This document shows positions 34,421 through 48,309 of a stretch of DNA of 64,000 bases, piece after piece. The DNA lies in contig JAYKAV010002364.1 of assembly GCA_035582835.1 (NCBI GenBank), positions 258,222 through 322,221 on the forward strand, written 5' to 3'. This DNA comes from Phoebastria nigripes (Eukaryota > Chordata > Aves > Procellariiformes > Diomedeidae). How positions within the stretch are numbered: position 1 is the first letter of the stretch; every line of letters begins with the position of its first letter. The translations under genes were made by a program, and so were the position numbers. The notes beneath the pieces were generated by a model that searched no databases, had not been told where the DNA came from, and saw only the letters and a program-made list of their open reading frames with translations.

Positions 34421-37400
34421 ATTAGTAACTTGTGTAGTAAGAGATTTGGAATTTTAGATTTTTTCAGAGGTCCCTTTTAATTGTCCTGAAGGAGTGACTG
34501 GCAAGAAAAACAGTTGTCCTCTTTTTGACTTAACCACTGAAGAGACACGCTCTACCAGTGGACTTTATGCTTATTTTGACAGAGTGGAGTTATACTGGTC
34601 AGAGATCTTAAGTCCTGTCAATCTTTCACCTTTCTGCACCTTTGTCCTTTAGTGTTAGAATACTCTGGCCCATGACATCTTACAGCTTATTCCAGGCTCT
34701 CCTTTCTTCTCTTCCTAGCTGTTTTTCATGTTATTCCCATTCTCCCACACCCTTTGGTTTTCTCCCAGTTTCAATCTCCCTGGTCAGGCCATTTTTCCCG
34801 GTCTACTCCTGATGTCTCCTTGAAAGTTTGCTCTTGCAACATCAGTCTGGTACAGTCACTCCCTCTGCATTTAACTCAGGTGACTCTCTCATCTCACGCA
34901 CGGTTCCTGGTCACCAGCAGGANGAGTACTGCAGTCACAGGAGAGCCGTTACCTCTTGTCATATGCAAGATGCTAAAGCCGTGGGGCAGGAATCATAGGT
35001 AAATTTCTGTTCAGTTCCTCAACTTCAAGCTCGCTTCAGATGGAGTACCCAAATAATTATCTGTCTAAGCATTTCAAGAGTTAAGTTAAGGACTTTTTTC
35101 TGAAAAGAAGAAAAAAAAAAAAAGTATAAGGACATCATATTTGCATGGTTTGATTTGACTAGAATTTCTCCAACAAACTGTTACACTGCTTTCTTGTATT
35201 CACATATAAGATAATAAATATATACGTTTTTTTCTTTTTCCTAATCCGATTCTTAGACTTTTTTTTTTTACTTAAATTTCCATTTTGGAAAACAACATCT
35301 CTAAAAATGACATAAACATTTTCCAGAATAAGAAGGGGGGGCGGGGGATGTGTGAACCATACACCAGATGCTTTATTTCTACCAAGGTCTTCACTCTAGA
35401 AAACAAATATGTTCTGCTAAAGCATTAGTTATGGCATCACAATAAGACAAATACTGTATCTTAATAACAGTCTCTAACTGGCTTCTAAGGATCTGTTATG
35501 TATCAGTTTGATATCTGAAAATGAATTGTTAATACAGTAACNTTATTATGTGGCTGGCCCTGTATGTTGAAAAGGAACAGATCCCTGTTAGAGGGTGCAG
35601 GTGTGTGGACTCCTTCCTGCTCATGTGACTGTTAGAGCCACCCAAATCTTAAGAACAGCACAAGATTTCAGAGAACAAGTAGTTCAGTGCACTTAAGAAG
35701 AACCTAAAGGAAAACTGCTCTGCCTAGAGGTACCCTTGAGACTCTGCTTCTAGCACGTCCTTGGAGCAGCTTGTTTCACCCGCTACCCTACTAGCCATTG
35801 TGATAGGAGCAGTCTGTACTGGCTGTTTCAACATTCAGTTCTCCTTGCCCTATTTTCTTACATAGTTATGAGACATATGTTATTGAGACAATTATTTTCT
35901 CACCAGCAAACAATAGTAATGGGACTTAACTCTTCGTTTGTGACAATTGTACATTTTCCTATAAATTTGAAAATCAGCAGCTGAATTAAAAAATCTAGTC
36001 AATTGTCACTTCATATAGTGACCAATTTCTGAATAAGGTGTTCAAACTCCTAAGTTAAAATTTATATGTTGATGACTGTAGTTGATCGAGGAGTTTGCTA
36101 AATTCAGACTGGCAGGGTTTCTTTTTTTTGTTATTTCTGTAATCTTTGTTGGCCTGAAAACCTCAGCACAATTTTTATGCCTTTTTTCAACCTGAAGTGC
36201 TGCCCAGAGAACAACAAACATAAAGCTTTTTTTTCTGTTGGCACTAAAATTTGATACAGTAGTGATACTAATTGAAGTAGAGATGCCATAACATAAAAAA
36301 TTTAGGTAATTTACAGAAGCAGATATTCCAAACAGAAGATATCATTTGTCAGAAGATCGTCAGACCATTTTAATGAAAAAATCTACATTTTTTCTCATTC
36401 TTGTCCTCAAAAACACCTGGAATGTTTTTGTTTGAACTTTCCAGAAAGTTTGTGGTAGAGGTGTCAGATGAGATCAAATTGTTAATTTGGCAAAAATTAT
36501 ACATCAATGAAGACAGAATGTGAAATTTCAAGGGAACGTACAAATAGAGTTTGCTGACTTGAAATATATATTTGCAATATTAATTGCATTGCATAGACTG
36601 GATTTTGAAAACTAGAAAAAAACAGCATTGTGCCTGTTTTGATCTCCTGAACAACTCAGGCCATATGATTTCACCAAGTAACTTCTGTGAAGAGTCTCCT
36701 TCTTTTAATGGAGAATGATTTGAAGACTTCAAATTCTAGAGTACCATTACGTGCTTGGAAAATTGCTCCAGTGATTAATAACTTAACTTACCACTAAAAT
36801 TTGCAGTTGCAAGTTCAAATTTGTCTAGCCTCATCTTGAAAGCACTAATTCTTACTTTAGNTTTTTTCTGTTATTTAAAGAGCTGTTTGCTGTCTGGAAT
36901 CTTTCTGCCTTATAGTTACTTACAGGTTTTCATTTTTGGTTTTGATTAATTGAATAATCCTTTTTTTTTCTTAAATCCCTGGTGATGTCCTTGTTTCTAA
37001 CCAGATAAACTTGCAGAGCATTTCCATTTCGAAAGTTTTGGGGTTTACTATACAGACACATACTACGATATGTTTAATTTCATGCAAAATGGATGAATTG
37101 ACAAAGGTATTTGCTATACTCATAACTGATTTCTCAAGTGAATTCTAAGATGAAGAGACTAAATACTTCATACGAGAAAAATGTACCAACTTTTCGATTC
37201 CTGCTTTGGGCACTGAACTGCTTTTCATTAATTTCATCTCAGAAAGATTTGTCTAAAATTTTCTATATTAAAAGTAATGACTGAATTTGAGATGTTGCAG
37301 GGCACAAGGATTTTTGAATGATTACATTTTTACATGTTAATGGGCACAACTGGTGAGTTTCAACTGTAATGAATGTTACATGAGGGCATGAATGCTGCAC

Positions 37401-40400
37401 TGACTTTACATTGCTTTTAGTAAAGTTCATTTTATTTTTATAATTCCTTCCATGGCTATTCCAGATTAGATTTCTATACTAAGTTAATCAGTACATTGGA
37501 ATATTTCCAGATGAGAGAAAATATATTCATGCAAATAAAGCAACTTACAACCCTAATTATTATCAGAATTTACTTTTGCAGCAAGTGAATGAATTTCATC
37601 TGACTTTTATGTTTGTTAAAAGTAAAAAAAAGAAAAATTAATTTATTCTTATAAACAAAAGTCGTGACAAAAGTCATTTTAATATTTCTGACAATGAGGT
37701 TTTTCATGGCTGGTTTGCTGTAGAAGTAATTTAATTAAGCATACATTCTTTATGTAAAAATGAATAGGAATGATAGAAAAAATGGATAGAAATACTAATG
37801 TAGGGGATGAAGCTTTCTTAAACTTTCTACTCATACTAATCTGTGTTTTTCTTTTTCATTTTCTTTCAGGGTGATCTTACACTCAAAGGTAGGATTTCTT
37901 ATAACAATAGTCTAACATGTGCAACTCACTACTTCCTCCAACAAAGAAATTCTCTTTTTACCTCAGTCATGTTCCAGTTTTATCATTTTTCTTTCTCTCT
38001 TTAGTACCATGACTCTTGTACTCATACCTGTGGATGCTGGGTACTTCGAGATCCTTGAAATGAGGACACTTCCCTGGAATGTCGAAGATGTGGTTCAACC
38101 CTTTTCATACTAGGAAAGCAGAAGAACGCAAATGTTCCACCTTCCTGAATGGCAACTAATAATTATGTAAAAAGTGGCCACTTGCAATATCAAAGTTACT
38201 TGTAAGCAAGCTGAAAGCGTTATGAGTACGTTGGGCCTAGGTCGGGAGCATGCTTAACTTTCTGTATCCCATGGAGACTTGAGCAGAACTGACCTTGGTT
38301 TCAAATCGTACCAGGTGCACATGCNTTTCCCTCTCTCTAGACTGAGGTATGCTCAGGAGTCCAAGCTTACACAGCTTGGGAATGCTAGGGTTCAAAATTA
38401 AGATTATTTGAATCATTGTTGAAATCTGTTTGCCAAGTTAATTCATTCCCTATTTCAGTTTGGACCCTTAATCTTCTGGTCGTCCACACTGCCCTGATTT
38501 GGAACAAGCCAGCTAATTCTTTCCGTGGGGAAACATGGATGTGGAAGAGAAGATGCTTTCTGCCAAGGTCCTTGCTCTGCAAACAATTTGGTCTCAAATC
38601 CTTGCCAGATTTTGCTTCTTCTTCCTATTACAATCTTCTAAGATATCCAAGGATGTTTTCTGTGCTCACAGGCTCTGCCATGCCCTTACATGCATGCCAT
38701 GCGCTTGGCATTATGCTGTAAAACATCAAGTCTGGCAGGCTGCAGAATGCACTCCTATTATATGTACTGTTGTGCTTATTAATTGTGATGGCTTAGGATC
38801 AGAAGAAAGCAACTTGTAGGCCAGAGGGGATAGGAGTCAGAGTCTGCATTTGCAAAAAACTTGCTCTCAGCCAGAACTCTGCTGTATTATGGGCCTATGT
38901 TGGTAGCCCTGTGAAAAGCCTTCTGGGCAGTTCAGCATTGCCAGTTCCCAGCTCCCAGCATGGCACCAAGCAATGCTATTTTAAATATAAGAAATTAAAA
39001 TGGCCTATTTAAAGGTGCAGAACCACTGAACTGGCAAAAGCATTAGCTAGCCATAAGTTTGCCATGCCTTCCCTCTCAACAAGCTGCATCAGTCCTTTTC
39101 TAAAATAGTTTAAAATAGAAGAGTGTGTTTGTGAGATGCTCTACCTTAAAGGTGCAAAGGATTCACTGGCCCTGGCCAGGGCTTTCTAGATGATAAAAAG
39201 GATGGATATGAGAAATTCTATACCACCTGATCCAGGGACCAGACTGTGTACACAGTGAAGATGGTATAAAAGTAGACTGAAAGTTTCAATTTAGCTGCAG
39301 ACAGTGAAGGAGCAGTGTACACTGCAGGTACACTACTAGTGTAGCTAGCTCCTATTACCTTTCAATATTAAAATGTCAGACATTGTTTAAAATGTGTTTT
39401 TTGTTTCATGAGAAAACTAGGATATTTATAATTACTTATCACTGTAATCTACCGATTCATCCAATTTATGCAATGTGTCTGAGAGACACACTTCCCTGTA
39501 GTGCTTCGATATTTCATAATTTTTTGTCCCATTACATTATATTCCCACGCTTGCTTTTTTAGAAGTATTCAGAAAGCATGACAGTTCCCTGGAATGATTG
39601 TTTTCTCTATCAACTGGAAATCATACTTAAGATTTTTTAATTTAATTTTTTAAATAGATTTAAGCATGTCATTTTTATAGTTCCAAGTTTCCTTGATTTC
39701 TTGATCAGTTAACAGCCATGACAGAAAATGTATTTGAAACATTGTATTAACTTGATATTTCACATTTATCCAAATGCTTTAATTTAAATAACTTTTGAAG
39801 GAATTACATTTATAACCTGAAACTGTAGGCACAAATATTTCAAGTGTGAAAGAATCCCAAGGTCAAATCAAATGTTTTGAAGAAGTTAAATGGTGAACAA
39901 ATCATAGCCCTAGAGTTACATGCAACTGTCTCAGAGGATGCTTCCATTATTATACACTTTTTCATAAGACTGATACATCATTTTAGTAACTGAATTCCCA
40001 TAATGATTTAAGATAGTTGCTTCTAACTGTCATTCCTCATTGTTAATTTAATCTATCAGGTTCCAAATTGTCTAGAATAGCAAAGAATCCCAAATATATG
40101 CTAAGCTATTTCTACATAACTCAATTTCTATATTAATAAATCCCTCAGGTTTCAGTGCAATTACAAACAGTCTGCAAAGATGTTCTTCCACAAAGGCCAA
40201 AAACATTTTGGAAAGACCACGAGAATATTTTGGTTTAAAGATTTAAATAGAATTATTTGCTTTAAATTGATTTTACCTAACACTTCACCAAGGGCATGTC
40301 ACCTACCAGAAAGTGATCAAGTTTACTTGCTCAGTAATTCATCGCCTGTCACCCAAGACTTCATAACAGACTGTAAATCCATTTTTAGCTTATTACAATT

Positions 40401-42370
40401 GTGGTGCTCAACACATCGGTTTAAATCACTTTGGGTGCTTAAGGTTATGAACTGAATGTGGAATAAGAGACGTCCGGGTACATGAACGGCCAGTTACTGC
40501 CTCCCAGCTGATGTGTAGTGGTTTTGCTGAACTGCAGGAACCTGTTTTTATATTCTTCTGCTCTGTGTTGCATTGCCTCATATACAATAATATTTGTGAC
40601 TTCAGTATCCATACAAAAGGCTTTCATGGATATGTTTTCTTCCTTTCGCTATGGAGCTCTCTCCTTACAGCTTGGTGATATTCTTACTATCTCCAGGTGA
40701 GACAGATGTGTATATGCTACAGTTTACTATTCTTTTGCCTCTGCCTTCACCATGGGAGCCCCAGGCGTTCCTGTAAACCCATGCTGAGACTCCAAAGCAT
40801 CTGTGCTTCCCTGTGAGCCGTGACATCTCATCTCAGAAAGGTCAGCTTTCAAGCAAGCCTTTCACCTTTTTCTGTGTAACCTGAAATTGTCTCTTCAGCA
40901 AGCTGATAACAAGGGATTTTGCAAAAAGAAATATTATCCATTTTCCCCCTGCCTCGGCAAAGCCTCTTCCAGAGGCTTACCCAGGTCTATAATACTCTAC
41001 TGTTTGCAGTGATTTCATTTTGAAAATGCACAGCTACACTGCGTAGTCAGGGGAGTCAGGAATTTTGCTAATTTGGGAAGCAGCTGTTGAAAGGTGGTGT
41101 GCTGGAGATGTCTGTGGGATGAGCTTGGTAAATCAGTGTTAAAATATTTCGTAAGTAACACTGTTGATATTTTAAACTGGTATACTAGTTATTATCTCAT
41201 GTGAGAAAAGGCCCAGTCACATCTCTGATGTAACATCTCAGACTGCTTCTGAATAATGAATGGGCACTGTCACAGATTTCCATGGTTCTGACTCAGTAAG
41301 CAAAGAATTTAATGAAGTGGTAATTTAGCAGTTAAGTGGACTGGGTTTTGGAGATGTTACAAATCAGAAGCATTCCTCCTGGAACTAGCAGGGTTCGTGG
41401 CATAAAATTAGGCAGGGTGAATGTTTTATCTTAGAAATCTGAGAAAGCAGATTTTACAGGAAGCTGATTTTAAAGAGAAAGCTAAAAACCATCTTTGCTT
41501 TTCACTTACATGAAAAGTCCAGAAAGTTTTAAGACTTTCCTCTAAGAAAAAGCTATTTTGCAAAGATAATTATTTCAATATATGGGTAGTGATAATCCAC
41601 AGAAATGAGTGCACAAATCAATAGAAGGAGAAGTTTTAAGGAAAATGGTTCAATACTTATGGAAATCATGAAAAACTAATTAAATAATTCATTCATTTTC
41701 TCCCTTATTACCATTTAGATGAGCTCAAAGCGAGCAGTTAGTACAATAAAATGTGATTACTTTTTAAACTATTCAAAAAGATCTGAATAAAAGGCAGTGT
41801 CTAAGTATCATATCACAAAGTATTTAGAATGCAATTTTTGCTGTGAACTTATTAAATATTATGTCTGAATAACAGATGTTTTAATGGTGAGAAAAGATGA
41901 GAAAAGTGCTAAAGATTAATTTCCACTTTTGGGGAATGAGAAGTCTTATATTTCACTTGTGCCGCAGTAGCAATGTCAGAACTCAGGCTTTCATCAAACA
42001 TATCATGATACATGACACAGGGTTTGAAACTCCTTTCTCTTGATCGCATACAGTTCTGAGATTATTTTAGCTTTCATTTTTGAAACCAATAAATTTCCAG
42101 GTCTTATAACTACATAAAAAAAGGGTTGAAAATGTTCTCTAAGAAGCTCATAATCAAACAGCAAATACTAGAGAAAATATTTGTTTGTTTGTTTGTTTTA
42201 ATTTTTAATCACATTATTTGGGTCTAAAAGAGAGTTTCATACAATACAGAAAAGCTATAGCCTATGTAACATCAGGACAGCTCTCCCCTATGACAATACA
42301 CTTCATAACAGCTGATGTTATGATAACATTATACTTGTGAGGCCACTCTCAGTTATCTTTGAAAGGCCAT
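34421..42370. other. About 8 kb with no recognised gene or repeat family
   Basis: The longest stretch without any identified transposable element. Low-complexity items only: poly-A at 35109-35123, a G7-C-G5 run at 35335-35347 and (TTTG)n at 42179-42199. Open frames are at most 101 codons (38416-38721) and overlap on other frames. No exon could be argued. Confidence 0.45.
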
Positions 42371-43130
42371 GATGATCAGGTGAGGTTCCTGAGGACTGGA
42401 AGAGAGTGAATGTCACTCCTGTCTTCCAGAAGGGCAAGAAGGAGGGCCCAGGGAACTACAGATCCATCCGTCTCACCTTGATCCCTGGGAAAGTGATGGA
42501 GCAACTAATCCTGGAAACAATTTCCAGATACATGAAGAACAAGAAGGTGATTGGGAGCAGACAGCATGAATTTACGAGGGGGAAATCATGCTTAATCAAC
42601 CTTCTACTAGCTTGGTGGGTGTGGGGAGAGCAGTGGATGTTGTTTACCTTTTCTTCAGTAAAGCTTTCAGCACTGTGTCTCATAACATCCTCACAAATGA
42701 GCTGATGATGTACAGGCTAGATAAGTACACAGTGAAGTGGACTGAAAATTGGCTGAACTGCCAAGCTCAGAAGGGTTGTGATCAGGGGCACGAAGTTCAG
42801 CCAGAGGCCAGTCACTAGTAGTGTGCCCCAGGCATTGATAATGGGTCCAATCCTGTTTAGCGTCTTCATTAATGACCTGGATAATGGGACAGAGTATACC
42901 CTCAGCAAGCTTGCAGATGATACAAACCTTGGGGGAGTGGCTGATACACCAGGTGGTTGTGCTGCCGTTCAAAAGGACCTTGAGAAGCTGGAGAGATCTG
43001 CAAAGAGCAACCTCATGCAGTTCAACAAAGGGAAATGAAAGCCCTGCACAGAGGGAGGAATAACCCCGTGCACCAACACATGCTGGGAGCCAATTGGCTG
43101 CAAAGCAGCTTTGCAGAGAAGCGTTTCTTA
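42371..43130 (+). mobile_element. CR1 LINE fragment, reverse transcriptase core
   Basis: Begins at the VPEDW segment of CR1 ORF2 and runs through palm and fingers to the KCEVLHL-type block, ending near TTTGCAGAGAAG (about 43122). The 3' UTR of this copy does not follow directly. Instead the sequence changes to an endonuclease-like part, so it is the left half of a composite. Confidence 0.92.
42406..43038 (+). pseudogene. CR1 ORF2 reverse transcriptase fragment, frameshifted, catalytic Asp lost
   Basis: Three frames are needed to read it. 42406-42600 gives NVTPVFQKGKKEGPGNYRSI, the PGKVMEQLILETISRYM helix and TRGKSCLINLL. A deletion then removes the FYDEV segment. 42588-42818 gives VDVVYLFFSKAFSTVSHNIL, WTENWLNCQAQ. 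42778-43038 gives PVTSSVPQ, MGPILFSVFINDLDNGTEYTLSKLADD, GGVADTPGGCAAVQKDLEKLE. Motif A normally reads YLDFSKAFD; here the first Asp codon is TTC (42651-42653) and the second Asp is Ser. Motif C reads LADD (42910-42921), keeping both Asp. The copy cannot be active. Confidence 0.9.
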
Positions 43131-43179
43131 AACAACTCCAGTAATTCTATGAATCGCAGATCTTAGTTGGAATAGCAAC

Positions 43180-43670
43180 ACGGTGGGATGCAAGCAGTTA
43201 TGGAAATTTTTGGTGTGTGTCAAGGATAACTTATTCATAAAAGCACTTGCTGGGGCAAACAAGGGTGACGCAGAGTTGGACCTGATATTCACTAACAGGG
43301 AAGAGTTGCTGACTGAGACTAATGTTTTATTGATAGCTGACACAGATTCTGATGAGGAGGTCACCAAGAAGATGAAGCCAGGCTCTTCATGGTGGTGTAT
43401 GGTGGGAAGACCAGTGACAATGGGCATAAGTTAAAACGAAAGAGATTCAGACTGGTTGTAGGGAGAAGTTTTTTCACCATGAGGACAGTCATGTAGTGGA
43501 ACAGGTTGCCCAGTGAGCTTGTGCAGTCTCCATCGTTGGAGATTTTCAAGGCCAGGCTGGATAAAGCCCCAAGTAACCTAACCTGACCTTGTATAGCTGA
43601 CCCTTCTTTGAGCTGGAGGTTCAACGAGATGAATTCCTGAGTTACCCTCCAGACTGAATTTTCCTATGGT
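43180..43670 (+). mobile_element. CR1 LINE fragment: endonuclease piece joined to ORF2 C-terminus and 3' UTR
   Basis: 43225-43335 encodes ANKGDAELDLIFTNREELLT followed by a DSDEE stretch, matching the CR1 endonuclease C-terminal block (GALLDLLLTNREGLV, then the SDHE catalytic motif, whose His is lost here). From about 43380 it switches to the last ORF2 part (RLVVGRSFFTMRTV, WNRLPSE-like) and the 3' UTR CTTGTATAGCTGACCC and GGAGGTTCAACGAG. The whole reverse transcriptase between these parts is missing. Confidence 0.85.
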
Positions 43671-46600
43671 CCTACCATCTCATTTTTCTATTATTTTTTT
43701 AACAAAATCCATCCTTTCAGAAGGAAGAGTAAAACTACAGCATTTTTTTTTAACTGATTTTTTAAATTAATATTCATTACATAAATCCCCCATACTAAGG
43801 CCACTGTATTTCACAGACACCTCATTAGTCATTTTTCCCCATATTATAAAGGTGAAACTATATTACTATTTATTTCTGTAAGTCTGTTCCAAGTCATGCT
43901 AATGGTTTAAATAGCTTTAAATGTATTAGAACAGTTGCTATCAGTGCTGACCTTGCAGTACGCATCATCTTTTAGATATACTGTTCTGTTACATTTTTAA
44001 GAAATCAGTCAAACATTATGCAAATGACCTTGTATATCTGATTATTTAAAAACTCTCAGCTTTGAACCTGTTTTCCTGCTTTGCTTCAGTTAGCGTCTGT
44101 TGAAGAGATTACTTCAGCCCTCAGAATTTTGTTCTCGGCTGTACATGATGCTTTTCAAGCTTTAGACTGAACCTACCCAATCTGTTTTTGAGCTGTTCAG
44201 TTAAACAAGACATTGGCTGTTACATGCGCTCTCCTCAAAGGTATAAAAGAAAAGTTTTCTGAATTACTCCTGGTGGTTATCATTATTTGAAATGCAGACC
44301 AAATAACATTTATTCTACTGCTAACATTTCAGATTTCTTAAAAAGTTCACAAAAGAACTGAAAGGATGTACTTGAAGAGCTGGACTCTGTGGGAGTCTCC
44401 TCTCACATTGGCAAGGTACAGAAGGAATATCAGGAAGTGTGGAAAACTTTATTTTGCAAATTTCCTCTTTAAAATGGGATTAATGATATTCTAGCCCAAA
44501 CTTCACACCCAGTATCAAAAACATGTGGGATTTTTTGGGTTTTTGGGGTTTTTTTCTAAATTTTGTTTGTTTGTTTCTCATACAGGGCATGGCATTTGAG
44601 GTTGAAATAGGGAAGTCTTAACAAGTGTCGGCTACTTTGCTTTGCTCTGGTCAGGTTTAGAATCACTACCAGGCAGCATTAAGAGAACCAAGGGAAGCTG
44701 TTAGAGAGCGGGGGACCAATGAGAAGACATGAGGTGGGAAGGGTAAGGATGATTATGGTTTGGGAGACTTTCAAGGGAGTTCAGTGGGAAGCAGAAGATN
44801 TCTGTTTCTTGAGAGAGTGCAGAAAAGGCACAACACTTGCTCCCACTCTTGAAGCTTAGAAACTTCTTTAAAATGTCATCTTAGCCAGTGAAGACAGCCA
44901 CACTGATCTGCCAGAAATGGGGGAAAAAAGGCGTTCCCTGGGAAAGTGTTGTAGTAAGCTTGGATGTATGGCATGCCCTTGTGTAACATACACTCTTAAA
45001 CATCTGAAGTGGAATTATAGGTTTCAGCTCTTTCTAGATTAATAGCAAATACTGCTAATTGTTTGAGCTGGGAATCTAGAAATTGAGCAAGGCTTTTTGG
45101 TGAACATATGCCTCCAAGATATGCCAGCAGAATATTTTACTGTCATGACCAGTTTTGTTGCCTGTGCAGAAAACAAACACGAAAGGGCAGCTTAAGGCAC
45201 AGTTGGAAGGTCTCTTTAATGACTGCCTTTGGCNGAATTTATTTCCAGAAATGTTATCACAGAATTGGAAATAAAAATGTCTCCTGGCACCACAAGAGCA
45301 TTTTCAGACGTCACTCTCAAATGTGACACTTCTGAACAGGTTGGAGGAAAAAAGAGAGAATATTGTGCCGACTGACTTCTGACAAAATGCTATAACCCAG
45401 AAACACTCATTTTAAGAGACTTTCTGTATCATCAGCACTTGCAGTACAGAATTAAACCTTAATCCCTCAACACCTCTGCTAAACTACAAAGGCACAGTCA
45501 CATTGCTTCAGCTTCTGTTAGTTTATTACCTTTTTTTAATTTCTGCTGTTGGACATGGAGAGGGTGCCTAAGGCTTCTCAGTACTACACTGCTTAGCTTT
45601 TTTTCTGCTGTGCATAGAGAAGACTTGAGTCCCTTTCAGACTGAGATTAAGACCAGACATGGCCAATATCAGGTAAGATATCAGGTAAGGTAAAAGGCCT
45701 AGAATGTAGAGAAAAGCATCTCTGGAAATGTTATGAGAATATACTTTTTCCCAATATGCTGCTGCAGTGCTTACCTGGCCATAACTCATTGATGTGTGAG
45801 GTCCCAGGTGGTGGTGCCTGATGCAATCCTGCGTTTGCAATGTCTGCGCTTCTGGCTCAGCACATGGCACCGTCTGAGGCAGAACATACTGCAGGTGGGT
45901 GAGGAAAGCTTAGTGGGCTCCAGACTTCAAGGCAGAAGGTGAGTGTTTGTAGTAGGAGGTGGTGAACCTGGGGTTGGATTCCTGGCTTGGACAGGTGAGA
46001 CCTGTGACAAAAAAGTGGGAAAAGTGGGGAGGATGAGCCTGGGGTCCCATTTTAAGAAGGCAGCTTCTTGTGGCTCCAGAAACTGGTGCTGGAGCTTCTG
46101 CTTCTGCTGCATCAGGTAATGCCTGCCATGAAAGGTGGCCCCAGAGCACACTGCAATGGAGAGTGCTGGGCTACAGAAGCATGACTCTTCTGCCCTAGGC
46201 TGATCTATTTCCCCTGCAGGTGGGTAGCCAGACCTGGATCAGCGCTCACATTGACCGAGAACCACAAGATCAGAGAAAGTACAACCAAATTTCTTCCGTG
46301 CTCTAACTTCGAAGTACAGACTTCTTAAAAATTACAGGAGAAAAGGAAAGAAAGAGGGAGAAACAAGTTGCTAACAGAGTACTGAGATCAGTGAAATACT
46401 TTAGGGAAATACAGACATATTACCCACTCATTGTTAAGGTTATCAACTTACTCTCCTGTTCTCTTCACACAGAAGCTGGCAGAACCTGGGTTTGACAGGA
46501 GAAGGCAATAAGGCTTTTGGATATTTTTAAATCATCTCATTATTCTCATTTTTGTCTGGTTTTGAAACCTTCTTTATAACTTAAGCTCATTACAAAATAG

Positions 46601-48309
46601 AGAGTGAGAGCTATACAAATTGTGCATAAAAAAGGGTCTTCACNCCTCTGTGTTTTTTATTAAAAAAAGCTTTTCTCTGCATCTCTATACATCAGGTAAT
46701 ATCAAAGACCAGTAATGTGAACATGTTATTTCTGCTCTCTTCAGTTATCTTCAGATCAGATGTGGACTGAGTTTCTCATAGGTGAGAACACTGTTTTAGA
46801 AAATAACTGGAGAGATGCATAGTGTTCTCATATCTAAAACTGTGGATACTATTCTGGAATAAAATATACTGTCACAAACACATTAATTCTTCAAAATAGA
46901 ATCTAGACTAAACTTTTCACTAGTTTTATTGGCTCTTAAGATTTATCTCTAGAAATTACTCTAACAGATTCAGAAATGCATTACTCAGTTGCCATAATTC
47001 GTTTTGTAATGTTTGAAATTCGTTGTCAAAAGACTTTCAGAGGATCAAAGCCATTTATAAAAGCTCTGTTTCAAATGTGATCCAATCTTATTGATAATGA
47101 GAATGATTATAACTAAGAAATGAGGAGATAGAGAATATATGATATAAACATAAAAGGAAACTGATTGAAGTCTTCCTCAGCATACATTTCCAGATTTGAA
47201 ATAAAAGTTGAAAAGTTCATGTCAATGCTTATGCTTTTATTATCTTTGATCAAGCTTGTGATCCATTCCAGACTGCATGTTACATTCTGATGCCATGAAT
47301 CACTGATGTCTATTATAAAATTACAGTCATATTAGCTCACCTTTTACTATAATCCTCTAAACCTAAAAGCAAACAAAACACCCCCTTAGGAGAAGAATGT
47401 AAAACCTGCTGGCTCTGCTAACCCAAGAGACTGACAGTGCTGCAGCAAGACATAACAGCCNCACGGCACGCTCAGAAAAACAATTCATACCATTGTACAG
47501 AATACTGCAGGCAGCGACGCCTTTGCAATTTCAAAACTATTGCTTACATCTTATCTTTTAACAATCTTTTTTGCTGCATTGACCATACTGCAAATGTAGA
47601 AAAAAAAGGAGTGTATGCTCCTCCTTTCTAATTTTGAATACCAGCAAGACTTACTTTCCTCACAAGGCATGGGGAGAGCTTTCCTGGAATTCTCAAAGGA
47701 TGCTTGCCTACAGGCATCTAATCTGCACAGACAAGCAAAGAGAAAGAGATAGACAGCAGTAATATTTGATAGGATCTTACTACCGACTTGTTTATCTTAG
47801 TGTTCTGCTTTTCATGCTCACCTCTACTACAGAGACCTGCAAAACTGAAATATTTGAGTAACTTTATATCTAAAAGCATCTGGCCTAATGTTTAGTGTCA
47901 TAAATGCAAAAGGTGCTGCAAGTAATCAGTTTGTATCTCAAAATGTAAATATTGGATTGCGCCTTGCTTAGCATTATGGAGAAGCAAATGTAATTATTTT
48001 TTCCATACAGCTAACTAGATATTGCTTTACCTCAATAATTCACAACATGACTTCCCAATGCAGGAAATTCCACATGTTGATGTGCAGCATGTGAAGTACT
48101 TCCATGTATTTCTGAACTCAGCAGCCATCACTGTCACAGCATGCCCCCTCTTCTACCCCTTTTCAAGACTGGATGCAACGCATTTTGCTGTTTGCTCCTC
48201 GTGTACGGATGCAGTCCCATGCCTTTTCTCAGCAAAGCTGGTTATTAGTCCTGTTGTTTTTTGTTTACTTATCACTCAGTGGTATAACTGAGATCGTTGG
48301 ATAATAGAA
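43671..48309. other. No gene recognised
   Basis: AT-rich in general. 45760-46160 is richer in G and C with overlapping minus frames of 74-100 codons lacking domains. No repeat family was recognised. Confidence 0.45.

Noticed and set aside
37528..37548. Octamer ATGCAAAT (also near 627) as a regulatory site
   Set aside because: An eight-base word is expected a few times by chance in 64 kb of AT-rich DNA, and no second factor site or conservation can be shown.
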